In this document: positions 33,019 to 42,549 of the stretch, piece by piece
Position numbering within the stretch: position 1 is the stretch's first letter
How the letters are laid out: each line of letters starts with the position of its first letter
Source of the DNA: Leucobacter aridicollis
GTDB taxonomy: Bacteria > Actinomycetota > Actinomycetes > Actinomycetales > Microbacteriaceae
Direction: 5' to 3'
DNA: 64,000 nt
Assembly (NCBI RefSeq): GCF_013409595.1
Contig: NZ_JACCBD010000001.1
Span: forward strand, 1,860,001-1,924,000
The notes under the pieces: generated by a model
Databases searched by the model: none
What the model saw: the letters and a program-made list of their open reading frames with translations, nothing else
What the model was told of the DNA's origin: nothing
Translations under genes and position numbers: made by a program

Positions 33019-36000
33019 CTAGCTCAGCTGAGCGGTCGCCTCGGTTGTTACCGCGCGGCGCTTGCGCACCAGGAGCAGCACTCCGCCGGCAAGGAGCAGG
33101 CCGGCCGCGAGGAAGCCCACGGTACCGAAGCCCTGCCCGCCGGTGACAGCGAGGGCTCCGACGGTGATCTTCTCATCGTCATCTGCCTGCACTGGGTCTC
33201 CGCTGGGCGGGTTGCCGGTGGCGGTGGCGTGGTTGTCCACATACCCGCGATCACGGTCGGCGCTGGTGAGCTTGTAGCTCGCCGCAGCTGTCACCTGCTC
33301 ACCCGGAGCCAGCACGCCGGCTTCGCCCGGCCAGGAGCCGTAGGTGATCTCCGACAGGCCCTTGAGCTCATCGGTGATCTCCACCCCGGTGAGGGTGACG
33401 TTGCCGGTGTTGGTGACAGTGAAGGTGTATGCGATCTGGTCGCCGTTCAGCTTCCCGGTCTTCACGAGGGTAATAGCCGGCGCCTGGGGCAGCGGTGTGT
33501 TCTCCTCGTCCGGATCCTCTACGGGGTCGCCCGTGGGAGGCGTGCCGGTGACGAGTGCGTGGTTATCGACACTACCAGCGTCCACGTCAGCCTGCGTCAG
33601 CGTGTAGCTCGCCGTCGCAGTCACCTGCTCACCCGGAGCGAGGACACCGACTTCACCCGGCCAGGTGTACACAATCTCCGACAGGCCTTCCAGCTCGTCA
33701 GTGATCGACACATCGGTCAAGGTGACGTTGCCGGTGTTCGTAGCGGTGAAGGTGTAGTTCACCTGATCGCCCGCGACGGACCCTGCACCCTGGGGAAGGC
33801 TGCTCGACTTCAGCAGATCGATTGCCGGACCAGGGGTCACAGGTACAGTCACGTCGTCCTCGTCCTCCACCGGGTCGCCCGTGGGCGGGTTGCCAGTGGT
33901 GGTCGCGATGTTGTCGACGCTTCCTGCGTTCACGTCTGCCTGCGTCAGCACGTAGCTTGCAGTCGCGGTGACCTGCTCACCCGGAGCGAGGACACCGGCA
34001 GCACCGGGCCACTCGCCGATCGTGATCTCCGACAGGCCTTCCAGGTCGTCGGTGATCGTGACGCCGGTCAGAGTGACGTTGCCGGTGTTGGTGACGGTGA
34101 ACGTGTAGTTCACGGTGTCACCTGCTGCGCCTGCGCCGTCGAGGGTCCCGGTCTTCACCAGGTCGATGACGGGCAGCTGCGGGAGCGGCACGTCCTCTTC
34201 GTCGTCGTCCTCCACCGGGTCGCCCGTGGGCGGGTTGCCAGTGGTGGTCGCCGAGTTGTGGACGTTACCTGCATCGATATCGGCCTGCGTCAGAGCGTAG
34301 TTCGCGGTCGCAGTGACCTGCTCACCCGGTGCGAGGACACCAGCTTCGTTAGGCCAGGTGTAGACGATCTCCGACAGGCCTTCCAGCTCATCGCTGATCG
34401 TGACGCCCGTGAGGGTGACATTGCCAGTGTTGGTGGCAGTGAACTCGTACTCGATCAGGTCGCCCGGAACGACGGTTGCGCCGTCTTCAAGACCGCCGGT
34501 CTTCACCAGTTCGATGCCGGGTGCGGGATCCACGGGGATGATCTCAATGTCATCGTCCTCCACCGGGTCGCCGGTGGGCGGGTTGCCCGTGGTGGTCGCG
34601 GTGTTCTCAACCTGGCCTGCGTTCACATCAGCCTGGGTCAGAACGTAGCTTGCCGTAGCAGCGACCTGCTCGCCTGGCGCGAGGACACCGGTTTCGCCCG
34701 GCCACTCACCGTAGGTGACCTCGGACAGGCCTTCGAGCTCGTCCGTGATAGACACGTCCGTGAGGGTCACGTTCCCGGTGTTGGTTGCGGTGAACGTGTA
34801 TTCGACAGTGTCGCCTGCCTGGCCGGTTGCGCCCTCTGCGAGCGCACCGGTCTTGACGAGGCTGATCGCGGCCGCCGGATCAACCGGAACCGTTACGTCG
34901 TCTTCGTCTTCCACCGGGTCGCCCGTGGGCGGGTTGCCGGTCGTGGTCGCGACGTTGTCAACGCCGCCTGCGTTCACATCTGCCTGAGTGAGGACGTAGC
35001 TCGCCGTAGCCGTGACCTGCTCTCCGGGCTGAAGCACGCCAGCCTCGCCGGGCCAAGTACCGAAGACGATCTCCGAGAGCCCTTCGAGCTCGTCAATAAC
35101 GGTCACATCAGTGAGGACAACATCGCCGGTGTTCGTCACCGTGAACTCGTAGTCCACCGTGTCGCCCGCAACGCCCGAACCGCGGAGCGTGCCAGTCTTC
35201 ACCAGATCAATTGCCGGGTTGTCGGGAAGGACAACTTCTGCATCGTCCTCATCGGTGACCGGAGGACCCGTGGGCGGGTTACCTGACACAGTCGCCGAGT
35301 TCTGGATGATCTTGTTGTCGACGTCCGATTCGATGATCGTGTACGTCGCGGTTGCAGTCACCTGCTGACCAGGCGCAAGCACGCCGGCTTCACCGGGCCA
35401 CGAGTAGATGAGATCAGACAGGCCCGGCTTCGGGTCAGTGATCACGACATCCGTCAGCGTGAGAATACCTGTGTTAGTAGCGGTGAACGAGTATTCGACC
35501 GTATCGCCCGCTACACCAGCGTCGCCTTCGGCAAGAACCCCGGTCTTAACGAGGTTGATCGCGGGAGCTGCGGCGCAATTCTCAGCAATCAATTCCAGAA
35601 GAATATCGGAAAGGCCTTCGAAGTTGGACGTCAGATAGTCGCTGCCTTCTACCGGCCCCGAGACCTGCGACATATGCTCACGGAACTCGTCCATGTTGGA
35701 GATATTGTCCGTGAGCCCAACCCCAACGATTCGTGTGCCAGCTGCCTTGAGCGAGTTCGCACTCTCTACTGCAGCAGTGATGATCGGAACGTTGGTAAAG
35801 TCGATCTCCCCTGCAGGGTTACCTGCTTGAGTCGGGGAACCGTCAGTAACAAAGAGCAGCGCATCATACGATTCAGGGGTCGCTTCAACCGCAGCGAACG
35901 CCTGGTCCCAGTTCGTAGCACGTTGATCTGACGCGCCCCTCTGGAAACCTTGCAGCCAGTTCGACATACTGTCAATTCCAGCATCATCAAGAGCCGTCAA

Positions 36001-36402
36001 AGGCAGTGGCGCGTTCCTCGGATCATCGCTTGCCGGCGCGTTCGAGGCAAAATTGTGTAGCGACAGCCGCACCGGATAGTCACTAAGCGATTCGGCAAGC
36101 TCGGCAACGCCATCGCGCATCAACTGAAGCTGTGGGTCCTTGACTGAGCTAGACAGGTCAAGGCTCACTGCAAGGTCGAGCGCGCATTGCGCAGGCATTG
36201 CCGGGTTCGGAGCCGGGTCAATCTCCGACTGCACCGCCTGGGCAGCCGTAACGCTGCCGAATATCATCAGCGAGGAGACCAAAGCCACTGCAGCAGACTT
36301 CTTCACCCCGCGGCCTATACCGCGTCGACGCTCCTGAGTAGCCAATGTCACCTCCTCGGGAACTTCGGAGCTCGGCGAGCCCCTCAACAATCTGTCCTCC
36401 AT
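33019..36402 (-). CDS. giant wall-anchored adhesin: VWA domain plus seven DUF11-like repeats
   Basis: 1127 aa. A long charged leader and signal peptide (ending AAQA) precede a von Willebrand A domain ([17 protein letters not shown]; the DxSSS metal site). Seven repeats of about 110 residues follow, each opening like LVKTGxL and containing [31 protein letters not shown] and [14 protein letters not shown]. The C-terminus carries a sorting signal: LAVTG, a hydrophobic helix and RKRRA. LAxTG is used by class E-like sortases. ATG 36402 follows AAAGGAA. It is probably a surface fibre for attachment or donor-recipient contact. A GACCCCC palindrome 234 bases upstream ties it to the adjacent LuxR regulator. 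Confidence 0.9.
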   Translation of the reverse strand: MEDRLLRGSPSSEVPEEVTLATQERRRGIGRGVKKSAAVALVSSLMIFGSVTAAQAVQSEIDPAPNPAMPAQCALDLAVSLDLSSSVKDPQLQLMRDGVAELAESLSDYPVRLSLHNFASNAPASDDPRNAPLPLTALDDAGIDSMSNWLQGFQRGASDQRATNWDQAFAAVEATPESYDALLFVTDGSPTQAGNPAGEIDFTNVPIITAAVESANSLKAAGTRIVGVGLTDNISNMDEFREHMSQVSGPVEGSDYLTSNFEGLSDILLELIAENCAAAPAINLVKTGVLAEGDAGVAGDTVEYSFTATNTGILTLTDVVITDPKPGLSDLIYSWPGEAGVLAPGQQVTATATYTIIESDVDNKIIQNSATVSGNPPTGPPVTDEDDAEVVLPDNPAIDLVKTGTLRGSGVAGDTVDYEFTVTNTGDVVLTDVTVIDELEGLSEIVFGTWPGEAGVLQPGEQVTATASYVLTQADVNAGGVDNVATTTGNPPTGDPVEDEDDVTVPVDPAAAISLVKTGALAEGATGQAGDTVEYTFTATNTGNVTLTDVSITDELEGLSEVTYGEWPGETGVLAPGEQVAATASYVLTQADVNAGQVENTATTTGNPPTGDPVEDDDIEIIPVDPAPGIELVKTGGLEDGATVVPGDLIEYEFTATNTGNVTLTGVTISDELEGLSEIVYTWPNEAGVLAPGEQVTATANYALTQADIDAGNVHNSATTTGNPPTGDPVEDDDEEDVPLPQLPVIDLVKTGTLDGAGAAGDTVNYTFTVTNTGNVTLTGVTITDDLEGLSEITIGEWPGAAGVLAPGEQVTATASYVLTQADVNAGSVDNIATTTGNPPTGDPVEDEDDVTVPVTPGPAIDLLKSSSLPQGAGSVAGDQVNYTFTATNTGNVTLTDVSITDELEGLSEIVYTWPGEVGVLAPGEQVTATASYTLTQADVDAGSVDNHALVTGTPPTGDPVEDPDEENTPLPQAPAITLVKTGKLNGDQIAYTFTVTNTGNVTLTGVEITDELKGLSEITYGSWPGEAGVLAPGEQVTAAASYKLTSADRDRGYVDNHATATGNPPSGDPVQADDDEKITVGALAVTGGQGFGTVGFLAAGLLLAGGVLLLVRKRRAVTTEATAQLS
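33250..35560 (-). repeat. tandem ~345-bp repeats within the adhesin gene
   Basis: Seven in-frame tandem units encode the DUF11-like domains. Some units are nearly identical over long stretches, so copy number may vary by recombination and the region is prone to assembly collapse. Confidence 0.85.
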
Positions 36403-36635
36403 GTGATTCCTTTTCGCTCGTGCCGCCGGCGAGAAAGTGCCGCCAGCGACGGTGATGGTACAAACGAGAAGAGCGCTCACGCCAAAAGGGCATGACTAAG
36501 AGAGGCCTCAGGGCGCGAGCCCCAGGATCCTCCGTGTGACCACTGCCCCAGCCGTCAAGCCAGGGACAGCGGTCCGCTCCCCCATTCCCAAAGCTAGGCG
36601 TCGCGATCGCAGGCCTTCCAGCATTCAGCCCATTT

Positions 36636-36652
36636 GACCCCCGCCGGGGGTC
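36636..36652. promoter_or_regulatory. palindromic operator upstream of the adhesin
   Basis: GACCCCCGCCGGGGGTC, a 17-base palindrome with 7-base arms. The same arms occur at 37455-37471 before the adjacent LuxR regulator. It lies 234 bases before the adhesin start. Confidence 0.7.
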
Positions 36653-36676
36653 ATTGCTCAGGGGTCAGCAGGTTCT

Positions 36677-37342
36677 TCACCCGACAGCGGCGAGGTACCC
36701 GTCGTCGGCGGCGGCTTTCGCTAGATCCAGTCGAGAGTTCAGTGGACGTTGCGCGGCGGCATACTTGTTCCTCACTCGTTGCAAGTATTTCTTCACGGTG
36801 TTCGTCTTGACGCCGATGGCTGCCGCAACTTCCTCGATCGATGACCCCGACGCGTACAGAGCGAGCGCACGTTCCTCTTGCTCGCTCAAAGCTGGCCGCT
36901 TCGGATCGTCCGCGATGAGCTCAGCAAGTTCAGGAGACACCCACCACTCACCGCTCAACACCGCTCTGACGGCTTGCAGGATGTTCGCTTCGCTGTCGCG
37001 CTTTCCAATGGCCCCGTGCACGCCGACCTGGATCATTCGCCTCGCGAGCGGCGGTGACGTGAGAGCAGAAAAGAGGACCACCTTGGGTCCCGGGTAGCGG
37101 TGATGTGCGATGAGCTTCGACGCCATTCGCGGGTCTGCGTGCGGGCGCCGGTCGACCATCAGATCGAGGAGCACGAGATCTGGAAGCATGTTCCGGTCTG
37201 CGGTCTCCATCCACTCCATAAGCTCAGGCAGCTCTTCACATGCATACACGACGCGGAAATCTGGTTGGTGGTCGAGGAGCGCTGTCACGTATTTGCGCTG
37301 CATAAGATGGTCCTCCACGACCACAACCTTGTGCACGCGCAC
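36677..37342 (-). CDS. LuxR-family response regulator of the adhesin locus
   Basis: 221 aa. The receiver domain starts VHKVVVVEDHLMQRKYV with the acceptor Asp60 in LVLLDLMVD. The LuxR HTH is LSEQEERALALYASGSSIEEVAAAIGVKTNTVKKYLQRV. The start is set to GTG 37342, which has AAGGAG six bases before it. A frame open to 37549 would translate through the operator palindrome and lacks a ribosome site. No kinase gene is adjacent, so it is an orphan regulator. Matching palindromes before its own gene and before the adhesin suggest it controls both. Confidence 0.85.
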   Translation of the reverse strand: MRVHKVVVVEDHLMQRKYVTALLDHQPDFRVVYACEELPELMEWMETADRNMLPDLVLLDLMVDRRPHADPRMASKLIAHHRYPGPKVVLFSALTSPPLARRMIQVGVHGAIGKRDSEANILQAVRAVLSGEWWVSPELAELIADDPKRPALSEQEERALALYASGSSIEEVAAAIGVKTNTVKKYLQRVRNKYAAAQRPLNSRLDLAKAAADDGYLAAVG

Positions 37343-37454
37343 ATCCGACTCCTTGATGCTCCACGCCAGAGACCCTGATGCCCCCGAGACATTCGACTCC
37401 CCCGAACCATCGAACCCCGTATTTGTTCGACGCTTGATCCGACGCAGTGCGAAT

Positions 37455-37471
37455 GACCCCCAGTGGGGGTC
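37455..37471. promoter_or_regulatory. palindromic operator upstream of the LuxR regulator
   Basis: GACCCCCAGTGGGGGTC has the same 7-base arms and 17-base length as 36636-36652. It lies about 113 bases before the regulator's GTG, consistent with autoregulation. Confidence 0.7.
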
Positions 37472-37556
37472 ACGCAGAACGTATGCGCAGCAGGCACGGC
37501 TTTGAGGACCGGGAGTCCACCGGGGTCCGGCGATCAGCAGATGCGTCAACCCTCCG

Positions 37557-37583
37557 CGCTACGTACTACTCATGTACGTAGCG
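37557..37583. terminator. perfect hairpin between hypothetical gene and LuxR gene
   Basis: CGCTACGTAC (37557-37566), a 7-base loop, then GTACGTAGCG (37574-37583). It lies just downstream of the gene ending at 37606 on the minus strand and upstream of the LuxR operator. It may be a terminator or a second regulatory palindrome. There is no U-tract. Confidence 0.5.
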
Positions 37584-37605
37584 AACGCGATGAGTGTCTA
37601 GCCGC

Positions 37606-37989
37606 TCAGAGCGCATCCTTCGAAACTGGCGAGTACTCAATAGCCACCACGGACGAGGTCTTACGGACCGTACCCGCGTAGATACTCCCGCTGCGCTCGA
37701 CCATGTTCTGACGCTCTTCAGCCCAGTAGACGAAAACAGCGCCCGCGTCAGGCCCTACGCGAGCGCTCCACGACACGAGCTCAAGCTCCTCGCCGTCGCC
37801 ATGCAGCTCGATCCCTGGTATCCCGAACTCAGGATCAGCAGGCACCTCAGCTCGCCCGCGGATCATCGTCGCCGAGCCGTCACCGGCCACCGCTACCCAG
37901 TAGACGCTGCCACTCACTGTCGTCACCGTCCAAAGCCCCGGTGCTGCCTCGCAGCCCTCGACGACCTGAATTGTCTCCGTCTCACCCAT
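37606..37989 (-). CDS. small beta-rich hypothetical protein
   Basis: 127 aa, no family recognised. It is acidic and beta-rich (TIQVVEGCEAAPGLWTVTTVSGSVYWVAV) with no signal peptide, hence cytoplasmic. ATG 37989 sits behind GGGAGGAGTG. A short open frame of 14 codons starting 18 bases after a CCGCGCATT motif ends inside this start codon region, so coupling to a leader peptide is possible. Confidence 0.55.
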   Translation of the reverse strand: MGETETIQVVEGCEAAPGLWTVTTVSGSVYWVAVAGDGSATMIRGRAEVPADPEFGIPGIELHGDGEELELVSWSARVGPDAGAVFVYWAEERQNMVERSGSIYAGTVRKTSSVVAIEYSPVSKDAL

Positions 37990-38090
37990 CACCCACTCCT
38001 CCCGCCGCCAGACCGTCCGGCGGCATGAGTGACCAATGCGCGGCCCTCGATCACCCCATCACCTCGCTGTTGCCGGATACTCTGATTACC

Positions 38091-38474
38091 ATGACCACGA
38101 CCGCCTTTGTTCCCGAGCGCTCGGCCACTAAATTCTGGCTCTTCGCAGGCATCGGCATCCTGGTGATAGTGTTCGCCTGGTGCTGGTACGGTCTAGCTCA
38201 GCTTGAGGCGGAGACCGATCAGGGCAAGGCGCTGACCGCAGGTACGACGATGGATGGATTCGCGCTCACGTTCGGAGGCATCCCGCTGATCATGGCGCAC
38301 GTCATCGGCCTCGCAATTCTCATGCCGCTTGGATGGCAGCGCTGGCGGCTGCCTGGCCTCGCGTACGGCTTGATCGCAGTAGTCGCGGCGAGCATCATCG
38401 GAATCGGCGCGGGGCAGCTTCTCTTTGGTGGGGAGCTTTTTGAAGTCGGGCTGCAGAGGTATTACAGCGAGTAA
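38091..38474 (+). CDS. three-helix membrane protein
   Basis: 127 aa with three hydrophobic helices (FWLFAGIGILVIVFAWCWYGL; GGIPLIMAHVIGLAILMPLG; LAYGLIAVVAASIIGIGAGQLL). No signal peptide cleavage is likely. The family is unknown. It starts at ATG 38091 and converges on the 440-aa wHTH gene. Small membrane proteins like this are common in actinomycete transfer regions. Confidence 0.6.
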   Translation: MTTTAFVPERSATKFWLFAGIGILVIVFAWCWYGLAQLEAETDQGKALTAGTTMDGFALTFGGIPLIMAHVIGLAILMPLGWQRWRLPGLAYGLIAVVAASIIGIGAGQLLFGGELFEVGLQRYYSE

Positions 38475-38484
38475 GCAGCTGCGA

Positions 38485-39807
38485 TCACGCCGCCATCCGT
38501 TCCTCTCGCCGCGCGCCAGTCACTCGGTCTGCCGCGACCTGCGCACGCTCGTCAGCCATCCCCGCTCCGACGAGCACCCGCCGCACGGCCTCGCGCATTG
38601 CGGCCTTCTGCGCGAGCGTCGCCCGGTCACCGATACGCTCCCACGCATCCGCCACCTGGCCAAGCCAGACCCGCGCCTCGTCGAGATCAGCCGGGCGATC
38701 GCCCACCCGCTGCAGCATAGCTACCGCCGTCTCCTCCGGCGTGCGGTAGCTGCGACCCCCGCCGGTCGCCGCATCCGCCGCTCGCCGGTTGGCACGCCTG
38801 GCCGCTGCTGCCGCCGCCTTCCTCTCGTCCGCCGCAGCAGCAGCGCCGCTCTCCTCAGCCACCTCCGCCAGCCATTCGACCATCGGCCGGTCTGCCAGGC
38901 GTTCAGCCAGCCAGGAACGTGCGGCAGCGGGGCGCGCCGGAGCGCCAATCATCTTCGGCCAGGCCAGCAGTAGGTCGAGATCGCTGGCCAGCGCACGGCG
39001 GCGGCGGGTGGCCTCCTTGGGATCCCGCAGCTCTCGGGCGATCTGCCTGGCTTCTCTGGCGCGCGGGGTCATAGCGTCACGCACAGCCGTCAGCCAGGCA
39101 CCATGAACCGCCGCATTTGGGTGCGTCCAGACCGGGGAGCCGGCAGAAGCCAGCACGTCGGCGAGACTGCCCGCGGTCGGCGCCTTGCCCTGCGTTACCC
39201 ACGCCACGAGTTCGTCAGCGTCGCTCGCCCATGCCAGTTCGCCGGCGATGCGCTCCGGGCGGTAGAGACTGCGCAGCCGGTAGGCGCGGGTGCGGCCGTC
39301 GCGGAGCTTCTTCTCGCCGACGAGGATGCCTTCGCGCTTGAGGATGTTGATCACGTTCAGAGCATTCTGCTGCGACGTCCCGAGCTGACTCGCGAGCCAC
39401 CTGCTACTCACAATCACGTGGGTCATCGTTTCGCGCCTCGCAGCCTCAGCGACCCAGGTCAGGCCGATGGCGACGATGGCTCTACGCACGATCTCCTGGC
39501 GTCTTTGTCCTACGCCGAGGTGCGGCACCACCGCGAGCGCCACCACACGCCGCGCCGCGCGGGCCAGGGCGGGGAGAGAGTGGACGGAGCCCCGCTCCGC
39601 GGCCAGCCGGGCGACAGCAGCCCTGACGCTAGATAGGGAGAACGCATCGTTCTTCAGAACGATTTTCTGCGCGTAGTACAGATCGACAGCAGAGAGGTCA
39701 GGCATCCGAGCGCCAGCCCAAGCACAGGCGGCGTAGAGCAGCGCCTCGCGAGTGGAGTAGCGGTGCGCAGCACCAGCGAGCCAGGTGCGAAACGGTGAAG
39801 TGTCCAT
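38485..39807 (-). CDS. winged-helix DNA-binding protein (possible replication or partition protein)
   Basis: 440 aa. A winged-helix segment sits near residues 125-180 (VSSRWLASQLGTSQQNALNVINILKREGILVGEKKLRDGRTRAYRLRS). It is preceded by a helical domain and followed by a long Ala/Arg-rich helical region (KAAAAAARRANRRAADA). The wHTH with an extended helical body is reminiscent of plasmid initiator or partition proteins, but no family is certain. It is cytoplasmic and stands alone between convergent and codirectional small genes. Confidence 0.6.
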   Translation of the reverse strand: MDTSPFRTWLAGAAHRYSTREALLYAACAWAGARMPDLSAVDLYYAQKIVLKNDAFSLSSVRAAVARLAAERGSVHSLPALARAARRVVALAVVPHLGVGQRRQEIVRRAIVAIGLTWVAEAARRETMTHVIVSSRWLASQLGTSQQNALNVINILKREGILVGEKKLRDGRTRAYRLRSLYRPERIAGELAWASDADELVAWVTQGKAPTAGSLADVLASAGSPVWTHPNAAVHGAWLTAVRDAMTPRAREARQIARELRDPKEATRRRRALASDLDLLLAWPKMIGAPARPAAARSWLAERLADRPMVEWLAEVAEESGAAAAADERKAAAAAARRANRRAADAATGGGRSYRTPEETAVAMLQRVGDRPADLDEARVWLGQVADAWERIGDRATLAQKAAMREAVRRVLVGAGMADERAQVAADRVTGARREERMAA

Positions 39808-39892
39808 CGGAAGCCTCCGGGATTAGGTAGTCGCAGTTGTCGAACTCACTTTTGGCGCGTGCGGAGCGGAGCGCCAAAAGGGTTTGTTCGTA

Positions 39893-40210
39893 TTACGTGC
39901 GGCGCTCCGCGAACCGGGTGGCGCTGCCGGGGCACGCGAGCACCACGGTCGGCAGACCGATGATCGAGCTGACGGCGAGCTCCCGGGCTCCGCCCTCCCG
40001 CTGCGCCGCTAGCGGATCGACAGACAACGGGGCGTAGGGCACAGCGGCGAGGTAGCCGTAGCCGTGTCGGCGGGCAGACCGTAGACGAAGCGCTGGACAA
40101 GCTGTGGTGGTGATCTGCGAGGCCGGGGTGACCTTGGGCCGGCGGTGACGGCGCTGAATGGTTGCCGTAGGCGCAGCTGCAGGCGGCGGAGTGACGGACA
40201 TCTCGATCAT
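39893..40210 (-). CDS. small hypothetical protein, basic and proline-rich start
   Basis: 105 aa from the ATG at 40210; a second ATG lies three codons later. The N-terminus is Pro/Ala-rich (SVTPPPAAAPTATIQRRHRRP). The C-terminal half (LAVSSIIGLPTVVLACPGSATRF) is hydrophobic with one Cys. No family is recognised. It lies between the wHTH gene and the CHAP hydrolase, all on the minus strand. The call rests on codon pattern and the absence of a better frame. Confidence 0.45.
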   Translation of the reverse strand: MIEMSVTPPPAAAPTATIQRRHRRPKVTPASQITTTACPALRLRSARRHGYGYLAAVPYAPLSVDPLAAQREGGARELAVSSIIGLPTVVLACPGSATRFAERRT

Positions 40211-40302
40211 CTTTCTGTTCTTCAGATAGTTCACTACTCCCCACTTTTCCTCCACTCACTCACTAATTCACCCGCCGGTCGCCGATGCCACACGGCCGCC
40301 TC

Positions 40303-40911
40303 TCAGAACCGCCACGCGACGGCGTGGAACCTCGCGGGCGGCTGCGGCGTCCAATGGTCGTTCGCACTCACAAGCCCGCTACCGCCGGGGTTGTTCGACT
40401 CGACGATCCGCAGCGTGCCGTCGCCGTTCACCCCGGCCACCAACACGGTGTGCACGCCGACCGCCCATGCGCCTTCAGCCCCGTCGGCGTGATACTGGAT
40501 CACATCGCCAGGCACGGCCTCACCAACGCTGTGCCGCGTCGCTCCGGCGTAGTTGTCGAGGACGCTGCCTCCGCCAGTCCAGCCCCCACCACCGGCATTC
40601 ACCCACCGCCTGGCACTCTCGATGCACTCGCCCGGCGCAGCCCACCCGGTAGGTCGCGACGTACCAACTTCGACGTACGCCATCTCCACTGCCGCCCGCC
40701 AGTCGTAGCTCGGCTCGACCACCGCCACGGTGGGTGCGGACAGCGGCACGCGGGCAGGCTCGGCGTCGGCCGTCACGAGAGTCTGCGGAGGCTGAATATC
40801 AAGGCATTCGATCTCGTACCGAGGGGTCGCCGCCTGCGCCGCTTCGGCCACACCGGCCACCGGCAGGAGTACGCCAGCCACGAGGGCTGCGATTGCGGGG
40901 ACGGTTCTCAC
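40303..40911 (-). CDS. secreted CHAP-type peptidoglycan hydrolase
   Basis: 202 aa. A signal peptide ends at EAAQA. The exported domain is a CHAP/NlpC-like cysteine peptidase: Cys96 in PGECIESARRWV, His154 in VGVHTVLVAGV, and Glu171 or Asn173 in RIVESNN as the third residue. The GDVIQY motif before the His strand is typical. Such enzymes cut peptide stems or cross-bridges and would open the wall for DNA passage. It is followed on the same strand by the DUF2637 gene's upstream neighbour, within the transfer region. Confidence 0.85.
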   Translation of the reverse strand: MRTVPAIAALVAGVLLPVAGVAEAAQAATPRYEIECLDIQPPQTLVTADAEPARVPLSAPTVAVVEPSYDWRAAVEMAYVEVGTSRPTGWAAPGECIESARRWVNAGGGGWTGGGSVLDNYAGATRHSVGEAVPGDVIQYHADGAEGAWAVGVHTVLVAGVNGDGTLRIVESNNPGGSGLVSANDHWTPQPPARFHAVAWRF

Positions 40912-40952
40912 GAGTGCTGTTCCTCCGGTACGTCGTGCCGATGGCCGATGGC

Positions 40953-41723
40953 TTACGCCGCCAGCGCTGGCTGGTCGGTCTCAGTCGCAGCGCGCTGCTT
41001 GAGCCGGGTTTCGAGCTTCGACCGAGTCGTACCCGCCAGCTCGGCAGCCTTGCGTTGCCCAAAACCGTGCTCGACGTGGAGCCGAACGGCGTAGTCGAGG
41101 TCAGTCTCGTCTGCCAGCCGTTCCGGCAGATCAGCGGGTGGCTCGGGACGCGGCTTCGGTGCAGCCCCGGGCTTCGCACCGGCGGGCTTTGGTGCCTTCG
41201 CCGACGCGCTGGCCTGCGCTGCGGATGCGGGCTTCACGGCTGCGGGAGCGGTGCGGCGGCCGGCGCGCTTCGCCTTCTGGCGGGGTGGGGTCAGTGTTCT
41301 AATCGCGGCGTGGCTGGCGAGCAGGACGATCACCGGGGCGCTACCGAGGGCGGCTGCGATGATCACGGTACGTGGCTCCCACACGCCGCCTTCGATCTGC
41401 CACGCATGCACGACCTGCGCGCACACGGACACGACGACAGTGAGCAGCAGGAGCGCGGTCTCCAGAGTCGCGCGCTGACCACGGGTGTGACGCACGATTG
41501 CAGCCAGCGCCGCCGCTACTGCACCAGCATCGAGCACCACAGGCAACAGCGCAGCCACGCCGGTCGGGAGGCCCGCCCACTCTTTCGCAATTGAAATCAG
41601 CGGGAGCGCGCCGAGGACGAAAGCGCTCACGGCGACGATCATCAGCGCGACAGTCAGTGCGACCTGCACGCCACGACCGGCCTGGTCGAGCGAGAGGGTC
41701 TCGGCGGGCGGGGTGCTGCTCAT
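40953..41723 (-). CDS. DUF2637 (SpdB-like) membrane protein with C-terminal HTH
   Basis: 256 aa. Four hydrophobic helices (from VALTVALMIVAVSAFVLGAL to IIAAALGSAPVIVLLASH) form the DUF2637 domain found in actinomycete transfer-spread proteins. A Lys/Ala/Pro linker follows, then a helical end (LDYAVRLHVEHGFGQRKAAELAGTTRSKLETRLKQ) that looks like a helix-turn-helix. ATG 41723 follows GAGGAGTC. In Streptomyces such SpdB proteins help the DNA spread within the recipient mycelium. The promoter holds TTGCAAG palindromes. Confidence 0.85.
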   Translation of the reverse strand: MSSTPPAETLSLDQAGRGVQVALTVALMIVAVSAFVLGALPLISIAKEWAGLPTGVAALLPVVLDAGAVAAALAAIVRHTRGQRATLETALLLLTVVVSVCAQVVHAWQIEGGVWEPRTVIIAAALGSAPVIVLLASHAAIRTLTPPRQKAKRAGRRTAPAAVKPASAAQASASAKAPKPAGAKPGAAPKPRPEPPADLPERLADETDLDYAVRLHVEHGFGQRKAAELAGTTRSKLETRLKQRAATETDQPALAA

Positions 41724-41748
41724 ATCTGACTCCTCAAACTCTGAGATA

Positions 41749-41810
41749 TTGCAAGCGGTTACTTGCAATAATAGACCACTCCTGATTTAATTGCAAGTAA
41801 GCGCTTACTA
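41749..41810. promoter_or_regulatory. TTGCAAG operators in the divergent promoter
   Basis: A perfect inverted repeat TTGCAAG-6-CTTGCAA lies at 41749-41768. A second site, TTGCAAGTAAGCGCTTAC, is at 41791-41808 and contains the 12-base palindrome GTAAGCGCTTAC. The two sit between the divergent DUF2637 gene and the acidic-protein gene at 41842. Confidence 0.7.
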
Positions 41811-41841
41811 TTCCAATGGGCGCACGATCGAAAGGCATATT

Positions 41842-42213
41842 ATGAGCACCGTCACCCGGCACGATTGCCACCCCGATTACGAGGTATACGACACAGAATC
41901 GGAAGCCGAGGCCTCAATCGTCGAGGCGCTGAGCGAGCAAGCCGACGGCCCCGATTTCGGTGCGGATTTCGACGCCGACGATCTCGACGAGCACGACCTC
42001 ACCCTGTATGACGTGGTGAGCACCGCATGGGATCTTCCCTCCCTCTACGCCGACGCCATTGTCGAGCTTGAATGCGACTGCCTTGATGAGGGTGACGAGG
42101 AGTCAGTGCGCGGTGAGGAGCACGGCACGTTTTACGGCATTTTCTCCGACCTATTTCACGAGACCGAAAGCCGTCATTTCTCTCACGTACCGACCCTTGA
42201 GGAGCTGATCTGA
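41842..42213 (+). CDS. very acidic small protein
   Basis: 123 aa, strongly Asp/Glu-rich (EVYDTESEAEASIVEALSEQ, DADDLDEHDLTLYDVV). No membrane helix or signal is present. The high negative charge is what DNA-mimic anti-restriction proteins show, but no Ard family is recognised. ATG 41842 is close behind GAAAGG. A second small gene follows after 2 bases, so they are co-transcribed from the operator-controlled promoter. Confidence 0.6.
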   Translation: MSTVTRHDCHPDYEVYDTESEAEASIVEALSEQADGPDFGADFDADDLDEHDLTLYDVVSTAWDLPSLYADAIVELECDCLDEGDEESVRGEEHGTFYGIFSDLFHETESRHFSHVPTLEELI

Positions 42214-42215
42214 CC

Positions 42216-42446
42216 ATGAGCACCGCCACCCACCAGACCGCGCGCGACCAGGTCGTCGATCTGCAGTGCGCCCTCGCAGACCTAATCAGCCACGAGTCGG
42301 ACATCCCGGCCACCGTCGCCCGCGAGACTCTCCCCGACGCATCCACGCTTGAGACGTGGCTCCGCGACCGCGATCAGCACCCGCTCGACGAGGCGACGGC
42401 CGAGGTTTGGCTCGACCGGATCGCCGAGGCCGGGCTTATGCCGTAG
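42216..42446 (+). CDS. small acidic hypothetical protein
   Basis: 76 aa, helical and acidic (VVDLQCALADLISHESDIPATVARE, WLDRIAEAGLMP). It begins two bases after the stop of the preceding acidic protein, so the two are coupled. Function is unknown; it may be a partner of the upstream protein. Confidence 0.55.
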   Translation: MSTATHQTARDQVVDLQCALADLISHESDIPATVARETLPDASTLETWLRDRDQHPLDEATAEVWLDRIAEAGLMP

Positions 42447-42549
42447 AGATACACCCACCGGCACCCTCGCCGATTCACTCCGAGGTCGCCAAAACCAGAA
42501 AGCCTCCGACAGCTCGGGGGCTTTCGCAATGATGAATGACAGCCGCGGG

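Noticed and set aside
33250..35560. Regular repeats resembling a CRISPR array at first glance
   Set aside because: The period is about 345 bases, the repeats are in frame and encode DUF11-like domains; there are no unique spacers and no cas genes.
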